From: Zhengitettix transpicula
Lineage: Eukaryota; Arthropoda; Insecta; Orthoptera; Tetrigidae
Assembly (NCBI GenBank): GCA_037074705.1
Contig: CM073593.1
Span: 8,003,001-8,067,000 of the forward strand
Reading direction: 5' to 3'
Length of the DNA stretch: 64,000 bases
The notes under the pieces are model-generated. The model saw only the letters and a list, made by a program, of their open reading frames with translations. It was not told the DNA's origin and ran no database searches. Below are positions 49,604-59,873 of this stretch, in pieces. Numbering within the stretch: the first letter of the stretch is position 1; each line of letters opens with the position of its first letter. The position numbers and the translations under genes were made by a program.

Positions 49604-49727
49604 CACTACACTACACTACACTACTCTACTCTACTCTATACTACTCTACACTACTCTACACTACTCTACACTACTCTACTCTACTCTACTCTACTCTACT
49701 CTACTCTACTCTACTCTACTCTACTCA
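49604..49727. repeat. (CTACT)n microsatellite
   Basis: About 124 bp of ctact pentamers with a few variants (ctaca, ctata). The last 60 bp is uninterrupted ctact, so it is probably still length-variable. The 70-codon frame across it is repeat-derived. Confidence 0.95.
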
Positions 49728-51004
49728 CAAGTTGCGGGCAACACCTCACCCATAATATTAAGCCGAGTACCAAACTTCTATCTTGTCTAAGAATAAAGGT
49801 AAGCAAATCGATGTCGTTCCTTATGCAGTGAAATGAAACTGTAAACTAGATAATTTGCAAAAATTGCTGCTACCTTTTTGCAGTTACATGCGTAATGTGT
49901 TTCAGTCGTATGCAGATCTGAACATTTTTTTAATATTTTTATATTAAAAGCAGCTTTTCATTTACGGTTTAAAGAATTTATAATATACCAGCATACACAA
50001 CTTGCAAGAGCCTTAGTTCCACTTTGTTCCAGATTTCTCCCTGAAAACGTTGATTTTTTGTACGCTCTATCTAGATAACTCCGGGCATAATTTTCCAGTC
50101 CCATACTTGACTAAGAGGTAGCTTTTCATACTTTCCATAACTTCTTGCTGCGAATTTTGGTAGGATTTCTGCTTTATATCACACATGGTGCACGTTGTTC
50201 AACATAACCCACTTGATGTGGTAGCGGATGGAATAATTTGACGAGGACTGGTGAGACTTTTACATGAATGATTTCCCTCCACAACGAAGGTACAGGTAGT
50301 GGAAGTGATTCGCCAGTGTATTTTTAATTGTTCCCGCCGCAGTTTTGCTAGTGTTTATCGATCGTTTGTGGTGAAATTGCAGCATAGGCGGGGACAAGGG
50401 GCCTACAATATTTGGCCAAGTTCGCAGTATGTAGAGGCGCGGACCGGCGTGTTTGTTTACATGAGTCGTGTGGGCAACGATATTGATCTGGACGCATAGA
50501 CAACTTTCGGGGTCTTCAACTGCTTCACATACATCTCTACTAACATACTATGATTTTTTTCAACACTAATTTTAGATTTTCTTGCAAATTTTTCTGTAGA
50601 ATTTTCACACGTCAATGTAAATTTATTGGGAAATGTCTGCGACTAGTAGAACAGCAGTTGTTCGATTTTCCAGTAAATAGTAGAATTATACTATAAATCA
50701 AATTAGTTGTAATAATAATGGTAACATTTATTATGTAACTTATCCTAGTTTTCGTCAATTATATATGCTTATTGGCCGAATATAAATTTTTTGTTGTATT
50801 TCGAGCTGAAACTTCTACCAAAATCGAAATGGACGTCGCACTCAAATTTCCTCTGGTGAAGAGTGATAAATAATCGTTACAATTAGAGAGGTGGAATGCT
50901 ATTTTACCGCAAATCGAAACTGTTTTCCGAAGATTACAATAATTAAATTTTATTACATCCTGGAACTTTTACCCAAGGAATATATACATGGCCTACACAT
51001 TTTT
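49728..51004. other. No supported gene
   Basis: AT-rich to mixed; the GC-richer frame at 50299-50499 has no recognised domain. Confidence 0.35.
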
Positions 51005-51431
51005 TTTAGGTAACAGGCTACTTGAGGGTAATCCACATGGTGGCAACTCCCCCTTTAATAGCATAGGAATGGATTTGAAAGGGGGTGTGCGGAAGGGTAG
51101 AAGAAGGTAGCCGGTATTCGCCTAAAAGTAATACAGGGAAAACCCTAGAAAAACCTGCATCAGGTAGGTCGGGCATTGAGTACTTGTCCCACACGCCCTT
51201 CCGATAGCGGGAGAGGAGTTTGCTGTGGGGGCACAGCATTCCCTTCTCCGTACCTCGACCAGTTTAGGAGGCAGCTGGTCGACTGTTCCAATGGGAACAG
51301 AGAACAACTCTTACCGTATGCCCAAGGTCTGTGACCCCGGAACATACACCTCTCAAAACAGGTCGAGGTGCCTCGGCACGTCAGAACCTTAGTTCAAAAA
51401 ACCAGAGAAATGTGAAGGCATCCGCAAAGGT

Positions 51432-51434
<3 letters not shown>
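51003..51434 (-). mobile_element. Retroposon family R copy, minus strand
   Basis: Starts with the complement of the tail (tttttttaggtaacaggct) and runs through all conserved blocks, ending near caaaggttgc, where a TA microsatellite replaces the 5' hairpin region. The minus frame 51122-51307 corresponds to the shared open frame of the family. No clear TSD. Confidence 0.85.

Positions 51435-51482
<48 letters not shown>
51435..51482. repeat. (TA)n microsatellite
   Basis: About 48 bp of TA abutting the 5'-truncated end of the retroposon copy. Confidence 0.95.
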
Positions 51483-51487
<5 letters not shown>

Positions 51488-51859
51488 TAACTCAGATAGC
51501 AAAGAGAGTGAGAGAGCAAATGACGCACCTTAAATCAACAGTGAGCCCGCTTCTTCAGAACAGTAAGTCTGAACGTCGAACCGGCCTTCTTGATGAATGA
51601 AATTAAATGTAAACTGTTGTATCGAACAAGATATAAAGGCATCAATTAAATCATATCACCAATTGCAAACTCATCATGGATATTGAACTTCTTCCTAATG
51701 CTAATGAGTTTATTTGGTGATGTGAGTGTGGCAGATCGTGCCACCATGTATTCAACATCTTTGCAAATTACGGACTTCATAGATAGATCGTTTCCACTCG
51801 TGTTCAAATTTATTTCAAACCAGTTCCCGTGAGTGGCGTTGTCGTAGCATGTTTTCAAG

Positions 51860-52080
51860 ATGTCTACTGCTCTTGACATTCGTCAAAAGCAACGCGCTGT
51901 TATAGAATTCTTGTACTGTGAAAACGAGATAGTGGGGAACATTCACAAGAGGTTGAAAATGGTGTATGGAGACGCTGCTGTCGATCGCAGTACAGTTACT
52001 CAGTAGGCAAATTACGTAGTGGAAGAGGGCACGCCAATATTCGGGATATTCCTCCTGAGCATGGGCTGAGTGTTTAAGTA
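51860..52080 (+). pseudogene. Mariner-type helix-turn-helix remnant
   Basis: From ATG 51860, 48 codons read ...RQKQRAVIEFLYCEN, then IHKRLKMVYGDAAVDRSTV, then stop. After a frameshift, SGRGHANIRD follows. This is the order seen in the N-terminal DNA-binding domain of mariner transposases and the GVQW3-like genes derived from it (QRAVIEFL, IHxRLxxVYGD, STVxxW, RGHxxIxD). The Trp after STV is lost, a stop replaces it, and no DDD catalytic domain follows. A relic. Confidence 0.65.
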
Positions 52081-52271
52081 ACATGTGTAAAAATGAAACT
52101 TTGTTGCTAAGGGATGTATATACACTGTAAAAATAGGAAAAGCTGTAGGATGAAAATATAGTCTATCTTCTTCTTGTTCTTATCAATAAAACAGAGTGTT
52201 AGTTTATATGTGTGTGTGTTCCGTATACAAATGTACAACCGTGGAGAAAAGTCACCAAATTTCGTACACGT

Positions 52272-52284
52272 GTTACTTGCGACC
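52272..52284. repeat. Target-site duplication of the LINE, left
   Basis: gttacttgcgacc, repeated exactly at 52667-52679 after the LINE tail. Confidence 0.85.
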
Positions 52285-52666
52285 TTTGCACGCAAGATAC
52301 TGAGAAGGATGTACGGACCTGTATGTACGAATGGAGAATGGAGAATTAGAACAAACAGAGAACTAGAGCAGCTCATGAATAACGAGGACATTGTTAGGTT
52401 TATCAAGAGCAGAAGGTTGGCCTGGATGGGACACGTACTTAGGATGGATGAAAGCAGAACATCTAGACGGATTATGGACTGGAAGCCAATTTGGAGGAGG
52501 AAAGGGGGAGGCCCCGGACAAGATGGGTAGATGACATCGAGAAGGATATACAAACCATGAAAGTAAGAGGATGGCGGAGACTGACACAGGAGAGGGCGGA
52601 ATGGAAGAAAATTGTTAATAAGGCCAAAACTCACATTGGGTTATAGTACCAATAAAAGAAGAAGAA
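52285..52666 (+). mobile_element. 5'-truncated non-LTR retrotransposon (LINE) 3' end
   Basis: Encodes the C-terminus of a LINE polyprotein: LRRMYGPV, RTNRELEQL, SRRLAWMGHVLRMD. After a 1-nt frameshift in a G run near 52505, it reads RPRTRWVDDIEKD, GWRRLTQERAEW and KAKTHIGL before a stop at 52644-52646. A ~20-bp 3' UTR ends in (GAA)n. The phrases WxGHVxRM and RPRxRWxDD-W-R-AKxHxGL are typical of insect LINEs; RTE-like is my best guess for the clade. The 13-bp TSD and 382-bp length show a severely truncated insertion. Confidence 0.8.
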
Positions 52667-52679
52667 GTTACTTGCGACC
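52667..52679. repeat. Target-site duplication of the LINE, right
   Basis: Second exact copy of gttacttgcgacc, after the agaagaagaag tail. Confidence 0.85.
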
Positions 52680-53405
52680 AGGAAACAAACACTGTCAGGA
52701 TGAGACACGTCTACCACCCCTAGGAGCGGTGGTGGACCGGGGGGGGGGGGTGGAATATTCAAACATGCCAAAACGACCGATATTTTTAGGTCAGAGAGAT
52801 TGGTAGTGTTTTTACCCATGTAGATCTTAGGGGTGGAGGGGGTTTATAAAAAATAACGCGAATACAACCGAGATTGTAATCAAATCCATGGTTATGAATG
52901 TCGCTGAGATTAATTAAATTCAACTGAGAATTTTTATACATGCAAACATGCCGATATTAGCGTTGAATAAATATTTTTCAGGTTTAATTAGATTAATAGT
53001 ATTTATACCGATGTTGCTTGTGTATTATTTCAACTCCTTTCGGCATGGGAGGGGAACACGTTTAGGGATGGAGGTGGAGTGACGTTACATAAAAATAACG
53101 CAAAAACCGATATTCGAGTCAAATCCTGGGTTATAGATGTCTGAGTATAATTATGAAATTCAACTTTTTGTTGAGCGGGGGTGACAATTTTTTAATATGT
53201 TAAAACGGCCGATATATTCGCCGAAAGAAACTTTTTCGGAGTCAGTAAGTTCAACCTCATTCTGTATGGGAGGTGGTGAGCACATTTAGAGATAGGGATC
53301 GAGGTGCGTTACACAAAAATAACGCAAAATCAACCGATATTGGAGTCAAATCGGGGATTGTGGATAATATGGCAACCCGGGCAACGGCGACTACCCAGCT
53401 AGTTT

Positions 53406-55257
53406 TTAAACAAAACTGAATGTTATTAGTTTTCTAGTGACCTTAGTATTTTATATTTTGGATAAGGATTATTTTTAAATTTTGATTGTAGATGAAGTCT
53501 GCGTTATCGTTTTTGTCGTGTAGCAAAGCACTGACTGATGTTTGATAATTCTCATATGGCTGAAAAGTTTTATTTATTCAGCTTCTATGACTGGTATTCG
53601 GAGCTTCAAAACTTCTAAATCCTTCACTTTGTTTTACCCATCGTTGGGGTTTATGCGGGTTGGATACTCACCCATAAAATCGTCGAGGCATCATCGAAAA
53701 CCGTGAAGGCTACGCAAGAAATACGTGGTGGGTAATTTTCTGGCGTCTGCAGCGTAGGTAAAGAAATGACGCAAGTTTACGACGTTTGTATGCGCTGAAA
53801 TATCAAACAAAAGATAAGCACACTCGTGTACTCCCAACAGCGACGTTCCGTAGAAGTGTTGGCGTGACCTTTACAAATGGCGTCTAATAGCTGCTGCTCA
53901 AACTTGTCCACGATCCGTTTTGTGTGGTCAAAAATTACTTGGCAAACAAGCGACGACTCGAGCCGTGACAAATAAATTGCGATTCCTTCTACGCTTAGAA
54001 GGGAGTCGTGACGGACGAGGAAATGCAGTGTATTAGACTCGGTCGCAGTGGATAAAAAGGTGGAAAAGGACGGCGAAAAATCGGAGCGTAAAAATAATTA
54101 ATGGATGCAAAAAAGAAAACTGTGATTCAGTGCTCTACACGTGAATGACCCAACCGGGTAGGTTGGATATAGAATTGATATGTGATCCTGATATGTATAA
54201 ATAGACGCACATAGAGTGATATGGAAATGAGACGTAAAGTGGATTCACAGACCGTACATTAACTTTAATCTCCTTGAATGTATGGAGCTGGCGGTCTCGC
54301 CGTCGTGGGAAAGTCTTCTCAAGCACACGTCGTGGGCAGTCGTGGTACACACAATCTCAAAGATGGTCACAAAATTAAACAACATTTAGTCACAGACCAA
54401 CTGCCATCGACTGATGTTTTATACATGCGTATACATTTACCTTACTTCTTCCTACGTCTTCTGTGCTTGGTTCAAAAATTAATGTTCCACCTCATACATT
54501 AATCGCAACGTCAAATACATGTATGGTATATAAATAAAAGGCTAATGTGTCTTTGTCGACCCGTCTTGAACGGCGTCAACTCAAAAACTGTTGAGCGGGT
54601 GTACGACATAAAGCTACGACATAGGCTACATACAAGTTTAATTACTGCATTGTGCTAATGATTGGTTGAGCGGTCCATCGGGTAGGATTGTCGCGGCCGC
54701 CACTCGTCCACCATGGACGGTAACGTAGGTTCGCGAGAGTCGTGGGTTCGAGTCCCGGGACTGGGCGGGTGCGATGCCGAGCGCCCTGGGTCAGCTAGCC
54801 TCGCGCCAGGGCCCGGCGTATCGTGATCAATATCTCTCTAGCTAGCAGCCAGCCAGGCGGGCAAAGTCCGCTGCAATCACTCCACACAACTAAACACTTG
54901 GAAAAACTACGTGTACGTGTAGCAAGGCCACCGTCGTCGTCGATTGCGGCTTCAGCTGCGGCCACTCACAATTGCCGAAGAGACCATCCACATCTTCGCG
55001 CCACTTTGCTCGCGCTGCGATATCATGATTCTTAAGAAATTAATAAATGTATTTCTTTTAAAAATAATTGTTTCATTTCTGGGATTGACGTGGCTGTCCA
55101 GAGGAAAACGAGCATTGGCTGCTGCTGGTTTGGCCCTCCTTCCAGTTGTCTCCGAGCAATAAACTTCTTTCTTATAATAGAAATAATACACATGGATTGA
55201 ACCTTGCTTCGACTGTTCTCATATTCAGAACAAAAAATGTACGTCTGATTGAAAATT
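53406..55257. other. No gene; tRNA/SINE-like patch
   Basis: No coding frame supported. At 54690-54800 a GC-rich patch has a perfect 5-bp hairpin (cgtcc-accat-ggacg) and a T-loop-like gggttcgagtcccggg, compatible with a decayed tRNA-derived SINE. I could not fold a full cloverleaf. Confidence 0.35.
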
Positions 55258-55512
55258 AATAATAAGAAAAGTGATAAACAAATACCAAGCATCGTTTCGG
55301 GAAGCCTTGTTCCTTTCTTCAGATGCAGAAAAACCGCAAGAGTCTAGAAAAACACAACTGCACTACTCAGTTGAGTTTTGTCAACTAACTAGTGCAGATG
55401 TCTCTCTCTAGGCCCTTGCGGTTTTTCTGCAACTGAAGACACGAACATGGCTTCCAGAAACAATGCGTGGTATTTATATTATCACTTCTTTTGTCTATCT
55501 TTCTTATTATTG
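55258..55512. mobile_element. Foldback element, family A (with inner arms)
   Basis: Ends aataataagaaaagtgata and tctttcttattatt are complements. Within them aataccaagcatcgtttcgg pairs with the complement of cagaaacaatgcgtggtatt. The inner arms cagaaaaaccgcaagagtct and ccttgcggtttttctg also pair. Centre about 55365-55400. No coding capacity. Confidence 0.85.
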
Positions 55513-56030
55513 TTCTGATATTCCATGTGCAGCGCCAACTCATGTTATTCCCGCAACTTTCTTAACCATCTATTAATAGTTTCTTCTAATTTCCAAAAGC
55601 CGTTTAAGTTATTGTAGTCTCGTCACTAGATTTCTAAATGTTTGAAATGGCAAATAAAATTATTAAAATCTAGGAAAAAATTGTAACGACTTCCTGGCGA
55701 CTTTCGTGGGAACTTTTATCGTTCTAGATATACGTAATTTATTTTTCTAATATCACAACACAATTCTCTGTGCGTACAGACAATGTGAAAGTCATCACGA
55801 TCTCGACGACGCAAAATCCGAGCCTTTGAAATTGTCAAATTTGTTTTTATCGAGAGTACAAATTATCTGTAATTTTTTAAGGGGAAATTACAGGTGGAAA
55901 TTATTCTTCGACCTCCGTAAATATTTTTCAGAGATCTGTGTGCATTTTCAAATAATTTATGTACAAGAAAGTACTATAAAGTAAATGATTGAAATTGTAA
56001 AATTCAAAATATCTGTGTTAAAAATATATA

Positions 56031-56298
56031 TAATTAGGTAAAGTAGCCAAAAAACGGAAAAAAGAATATAAATACCACACATCGTTCCTACAATCCTTGT
56101 TGCTTTCGTCAGGCGATTAAAAAACGGAAGGGTCGGAAGGACGAAACATGACACAAACCAGGTGACGAACTCAAAAACTTTAACGGTCGAGTTGGTTGCC
56201 TTGTAGATGCGATTGTATAACCTGACGAAAGCAACAACATATTGCAGAAGCGTTGTGTGTTGTTTTATTAAATTTTTGGCTACTTCTTTATCCAATTA
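56031..56298. mobile_element. Foldback element, family A (best complete copy)
   Basis: Terminal repeats taattaggtaaagtagccaa and ttggctacttctttatccaa-tta pair over about 22 bp. Inner arms contain acaatccttgttgctttcgt (left) and cctgacgaaagcaaca (right). Central part has acacaaaccaggtgacgaac, shared with the 27.3 kb copy. The frame 55957-56295 on the minus strand is a by-product. Confidence 0.85.
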
Positions 56299-57035
56299 TA
56301 AGCAAAATATTGTACACGGTGTAAGTTTTTGTAATTTATGGTGTGTACAGGAAGATATGTGAACTTACGTGGCTCTTTATTGTGGTCGCTAAACTACACT
56401 TCCTCTGTGGAGGTGTTGTATTTCAACAGCTTTACACAATAGATGGCGTGAATTTTAACTGAGCGATTTAGACATATTTGATTAGTTTCTAAATTGTATC
56501 CTTGGTGTACGGTAATTGGAATTGACACTTCGTTTCTTTAGTCGTCTTACTCGAAGTTGTGGTTCTAACATGAATTAATGTTGTTACTAATTATTTCACG
56601 GGTGCAGTTTTCGACGCAACCAGTATTTTACGTCAACCAATAGTTTTGTTTGCATTGAGTTTTTTCGTGAACACTACGTTTCAGGAATATTAAAGTAAAA
56701 GAGGAGGGAAGAGAAATTGCGTGAAACGGAGGATCTTAGACGATCGAATGTTTTGTACGTGTTCTCCCACCAATCAATTGTATCAATACAAATTTTACAA
56801 TATTGCAATGAATTTATATTGTTCTTTAACAATTGTTTAATATGAGCGTAATATGTGCCGTTGAGCTGGCATCGGGATAAGCTTTCACGTACTCGAAGTT
56901 GATGACGAGTCCGCGTATGTTGTGTATGTTCGGGATTTGAATCGCCGCCATGCAGCCCAGAACCTGCAGACCAGTCCGACGCACGGACTTTCTTCTTCGT
57001 AATGAGGTATTACCTAAAAAAAAATTATCAAGTCG
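56299..57035. other. Upstream flank of the 57-kb gene, no gene seen
   Basis: AT-rich sequence without recognised elements. CG content rises sharply after about 57035. Confidence 0.4.
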
Positions 57036-57487
57036 TTTTCCACGTCGCTCGTCGCGTGTCTAGCTTCCAAGTTCTATTCGAAGGTTGCGAATGGCTGTTA
57101 AGTTCCACGCATTGCGCCAGCCGGGGTTTCGTGGTCCGCGAAGGACCCGTGGACGAGTGTAAACACCGCTTCCGGGCGCCGCGACGTTGTCGTCACGTGA
57201 CGTGCTCGACTCCGGCCAATGGAGGCTGTGGGAGTCCCCATGCGAGCGGCGCGCAGTGCGTGCCAGTTCTAATCCGCCCGCCGTGACTCCACGCTTCCTG
57301 CGCGCGCCGCGCCGGCAGGTTGGCAGCCGTGGCCTCCCCTCCACGCCGCCTTCCCCTCCTCGGAGTCGCTCCGGCCCCGGCCCGGTGTGGTATGTGTGTC
57401 GCCGGCGACTCGATTCGCTTCATCTGACGGTTCCGCAGCGCGTTTCACGTGTGCGACCAGTGTCATGTGTCACGTGTGTCCGTGTTG

Positions 57488-57511
57488 ATGGTGCGACGGC
57501 CCGTCGTCTGA
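57488..57511 (+). other. Candidate upstream ORF (8 codons)
   Basis: ATG GTG CGA CGG ... TGA in a different frame from the main exon. It would be upstream of the proposed start if transcription begins before it, and could lower translation of the main frame. Start context is weak at -3 (T) but has G at +4. Confidence 0.25.
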
Positions 57512-57599
57512 CGCCCTGGAGGCGGCCGCCGAGCCGGGCCTGCTGGTGGGCGGCGCAGTGTTGGGCCCCTGGAAGGCGGCGGCGGCGGCGGGTCCCCCG

Positions 57600-57739
57600 A
57601 TGCCTGTGCGGAGCCGCGGCGGGCCGGGGCAGGAACCCCCGCACCTGCACATGAACCCGGGACCCCCGCTCTGCCCGATGATGCCGCACGTTCACGGAGA
57701 CCCGTTCTACTGCTCGCCATTCGGCAGTCCTTATTACAG
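57600..57739 (+). CDS. Probable first coding exon, unknown proline-rich protein
   Basis: From ATG 57600 the frame encodes about 46 residues rich in Pro, Met and His: MPVRSRGGPG, then HLHMNPGPPLCPMMPHVHGD, then PFYCSPFGSPYY. It ends at CAG|GTGAGC, a very good splice donor, leaving phase 2. A TGA at 57486 closes the frame upstream, and between them it is open (SSDALEAAAEPGLLVGGAV...), so a start upstream by non-ATG codon is possible. ATG 57651 is an alternative start. Both ATGs have weak contexts. The Pro/Gly/Ala-rich disordered N-terminus in a CpG island resembles first exons of transcription or RNA regulators, but I do not recognise the gene. Downstream exons are outside the window or not visible. 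Confidence 0.5.
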
Positions 57740-59725
57740 GTGAGCCGTCCACGTGGACCGCGGCCCCACAGGTGGACTTGCTTGTTTACTTGCGCGACGT
57801 TTGGCAACACGGCTCCGGGAAGGTCAGGCCGGCGGCTTTCAAACTTTTTCTTTTTTTACTCTCTTTCTGAGGTTCTGGAACCCGCGAGCGCGAACGGCGA
57901 GAACCGCGGCTGTAAAACCTTATCTGTAGCGGCTTGAATGAGGCGCGATAACATTTGTGACCCGCTTACAAATTTCAATTGTCGATAAAGATATCGTCAC
58001 GATAAAACCTGGGCCACGTTTGTTTTGCGCTTCATCTTCGACTGTAGATTCTCCGTAACGTTCGGTCGCTCGGACCAGACGCGGGTTCGCGCGTGTTCGA
58101 TCCCCGCGGGGGTCTGTCCCCCGGCGCCACGAACCGAGTAACCTTTTCCACGTAGTCGCAGTAAAGGTTCTATCGCGCTTTAAATTTTGCGCAAGTATTG
58201 CCACGTTTGCTCTCATTCCATATACGTTTTCATAATACGTAATCGTTAACAGCGAACGCATTTTGCTCGTTATGGGACCAATCTTTAGGGAAGATTATTG
58301 TTGTTTATCGATGCACGATTTTCCTTCGTCAAAAGCTTGGGAGAATTTGTAAGACGGCAACGTTTACGATAGTGACAGGTTCTAGTAGAGGAGAATATCC
58401 TACGTTTTCCATTCATACGTGAATGTAGTGTACATCGTCCCGCTTTGAACTGTGTAGCATTTACCTTATGCTATTGAACGATTCCCATTGTTACAATTAT
58501 TACAATCCCATTATGAAGAGTATCAAAAGTACGTCGACGCTTATAAATTTGGTCGACGCTTGTAATTTTCATTACATAACGAGGTTGAATTTTTTATGGT
58601 TAAGGGTTGTCTCCGACCGAATTCCGCGGAAAACTCTTTGCAATCTTTTTATTTTGAAAATCGAAAGAACACTCTTTGGCGATACTGCCCTCCGATTCTT
58701 GGTTTTTAAATTGGCACGGTACGTGAGGTTTCCCGTTCTAAAAATGCACAGAAGTGTCAAAGCTGTTGAGCGATTAACACGTGCGCGAGTCCTGCCGGCT
58801 CTTCCGATAACTGATTTGTTAATTCCTTGTAAGTCGCAAAGGTTGAGAAGTATCCACGTGGAGTGGTGTCTGCGGAAGTGCAGGCTTGCAGTACGATCTC
58901 ACGAGCACGAACACGCAGAACTGGTCCTGGCTGCCTTGCTGGATGGAATGTTCTTTGTTCGGGCCACGTGGGAGTCGCCTCCCGCTACAATTAACCAATG
59001 CATGCGAGAGCCGCATCACTATAGCTATTACGTAACCAAGAAATTTAGATAAAAAAAAGCATTTAATTTGACTTTTCTCCCGGGTCTACCACAGTTGGGA
59101 GACATTCACGTCTCACGTGAAATTTGAATAACTTTGTTTCTAAAATTATTGTCGTAAACGTCGCTCATAAAAAGCTAACAGAAGTAGAGTCGAAGATGAT
59201 TAGAGACTGGTGCAAACCTCACGTTGGCTATTGCGGAGCGCAGAAATTTACTAACGCTTATGAAAAAGAAAAAGCTAAAAAATATCCTACGTCCTGGAAT
59301 ATATCCCATGAAACAAATACGGTAATTTATTTCTTGCGGGTATGAGATGTTGCCTAATTTAACACTTAATGAAATTAGCTCCTGCAGATAAACTATTTTA
59401 TGGTCTTCATTCAATCGTATTGATGTCAATTAACATAAAGTTTTATAAGTTGCTGGAATAAAGACAAAAAGCTGTGCTTGGTTTTGCTTCCTTCCTCCTT
59501 GAAGGTCCTTAGCCTCTTGCACAGTATTTGTCCAATCGTCTCTGTTTTCAACTTTCCTCTCAAACTACTTCTTCTCACCTTCCTCATGTCATCCTCGACG
59601 GGATCGCAGCCTTGGTCGTCCTTTCGTACTCCCAGGTTCCCTGTGTTAACGTTCTTGGTTGCTCTATCTTTATCCATTCTTTCAAAAAGTCCCCAGCCAC
59701 CTTATGATGTCGGCTACTATATCTG

Positions 59726-59873
59726 GATTAACAAGCAGTTCTCGGGATTCCAAGCAGGTGAATACATTGCAATAACACGGCATTTCGACGGCTGTCAGTG
59801 TCATTATCTTCAAGTAAAGTCACTTATTTCAATGTATTCACCCAGTTGGAATCCCGAGAACTGCTTGTTAATC
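59726..59873. mobile_element. Foldback element with diverged hammerhead-like core
   Basis: Left arm attaacaagcagttctcggg, attccaagcaggtgaataca (59727-59768) and right arm (59830-59873) are near-perfect reverse complements. The centre on the minus strand reads CTTGAAGATAATGACACTG, ACAGCCGTCGAAATGCCG, similar in layout to the 2.6-kb core. The surrounding long frame is an artefact. Confidence 0.8.

Larger units (their letters stand above)
52190..53405 (-). repeat. Family B repeat, minus strand, split by a LINE
   Basis: Inverted copy of family B: C-rich tracts appear as G-runs (12 G at 52739-52750), gaaattgaca words as tttcaactcc, and the end word is tggcaacccgggcaacgg (53383-53400), complement of the 28985 start. 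52200-52290 matches 20860-20950 in reverse, showing that the LINE at 52285 sits inside this copy. At least three units; period irregular (about 220-290 bp). Confidence 0.8.
57036..57800 (+). promoter_or_regulatory. CpG island / probable promoter of the 57-kb gene
   Basis: The most GC- and CG-rich segment of the window. It contains GTCACGTGAC (57192-57201, a palindromic E-box as bound by USF/MITF-type factors) and GGCCAAT (57214-57220). Two more CACGTG boxes, at 57446-57451 and 57471-57476, are each followed by TGTG/TGTC. No TATA is obvious, as expected for a CpG-island promoter. Start of transcription probably lies between 57200 and 57480 (inference). Many open frames on both strands result from the composition. 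Confidence 0.6.

Noticed and set aside
51646..52084. Minus-strand frames of 77 and 89 codons
   Set aside because: Antisense to the mariner HTH relic and its flank; the plus strand explains the sequence better.
52107..52634. 175-codon minus-strand frame
   Set aside because: Antisense of the LINE coding tail, which is recognisable on the plus strand.
54690..54800. Possible tRNA gene
   Set aside because: T-loop-like word and one hairpin, but the T-stem has mismatches and no acceptor or D-arm could be paired.
57060..57810. Several 60-155-codon frames on both strands
   Set aside because: High GC content suppresses stop codons; only the frame ending at the good donor (57739) has exon-like features.
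58045..58140. Possible tRNA gene
   Set aside because: Only a gtgttcgatcc T-loop-like word; the rest does not fold as a cloverleaf.
58468..59052. 194-codon frame as a possible gene or second exon
   Set aside because: Length is notable but residue content is unremarkable, codon use is not biased, and no domain or homology is recognised.
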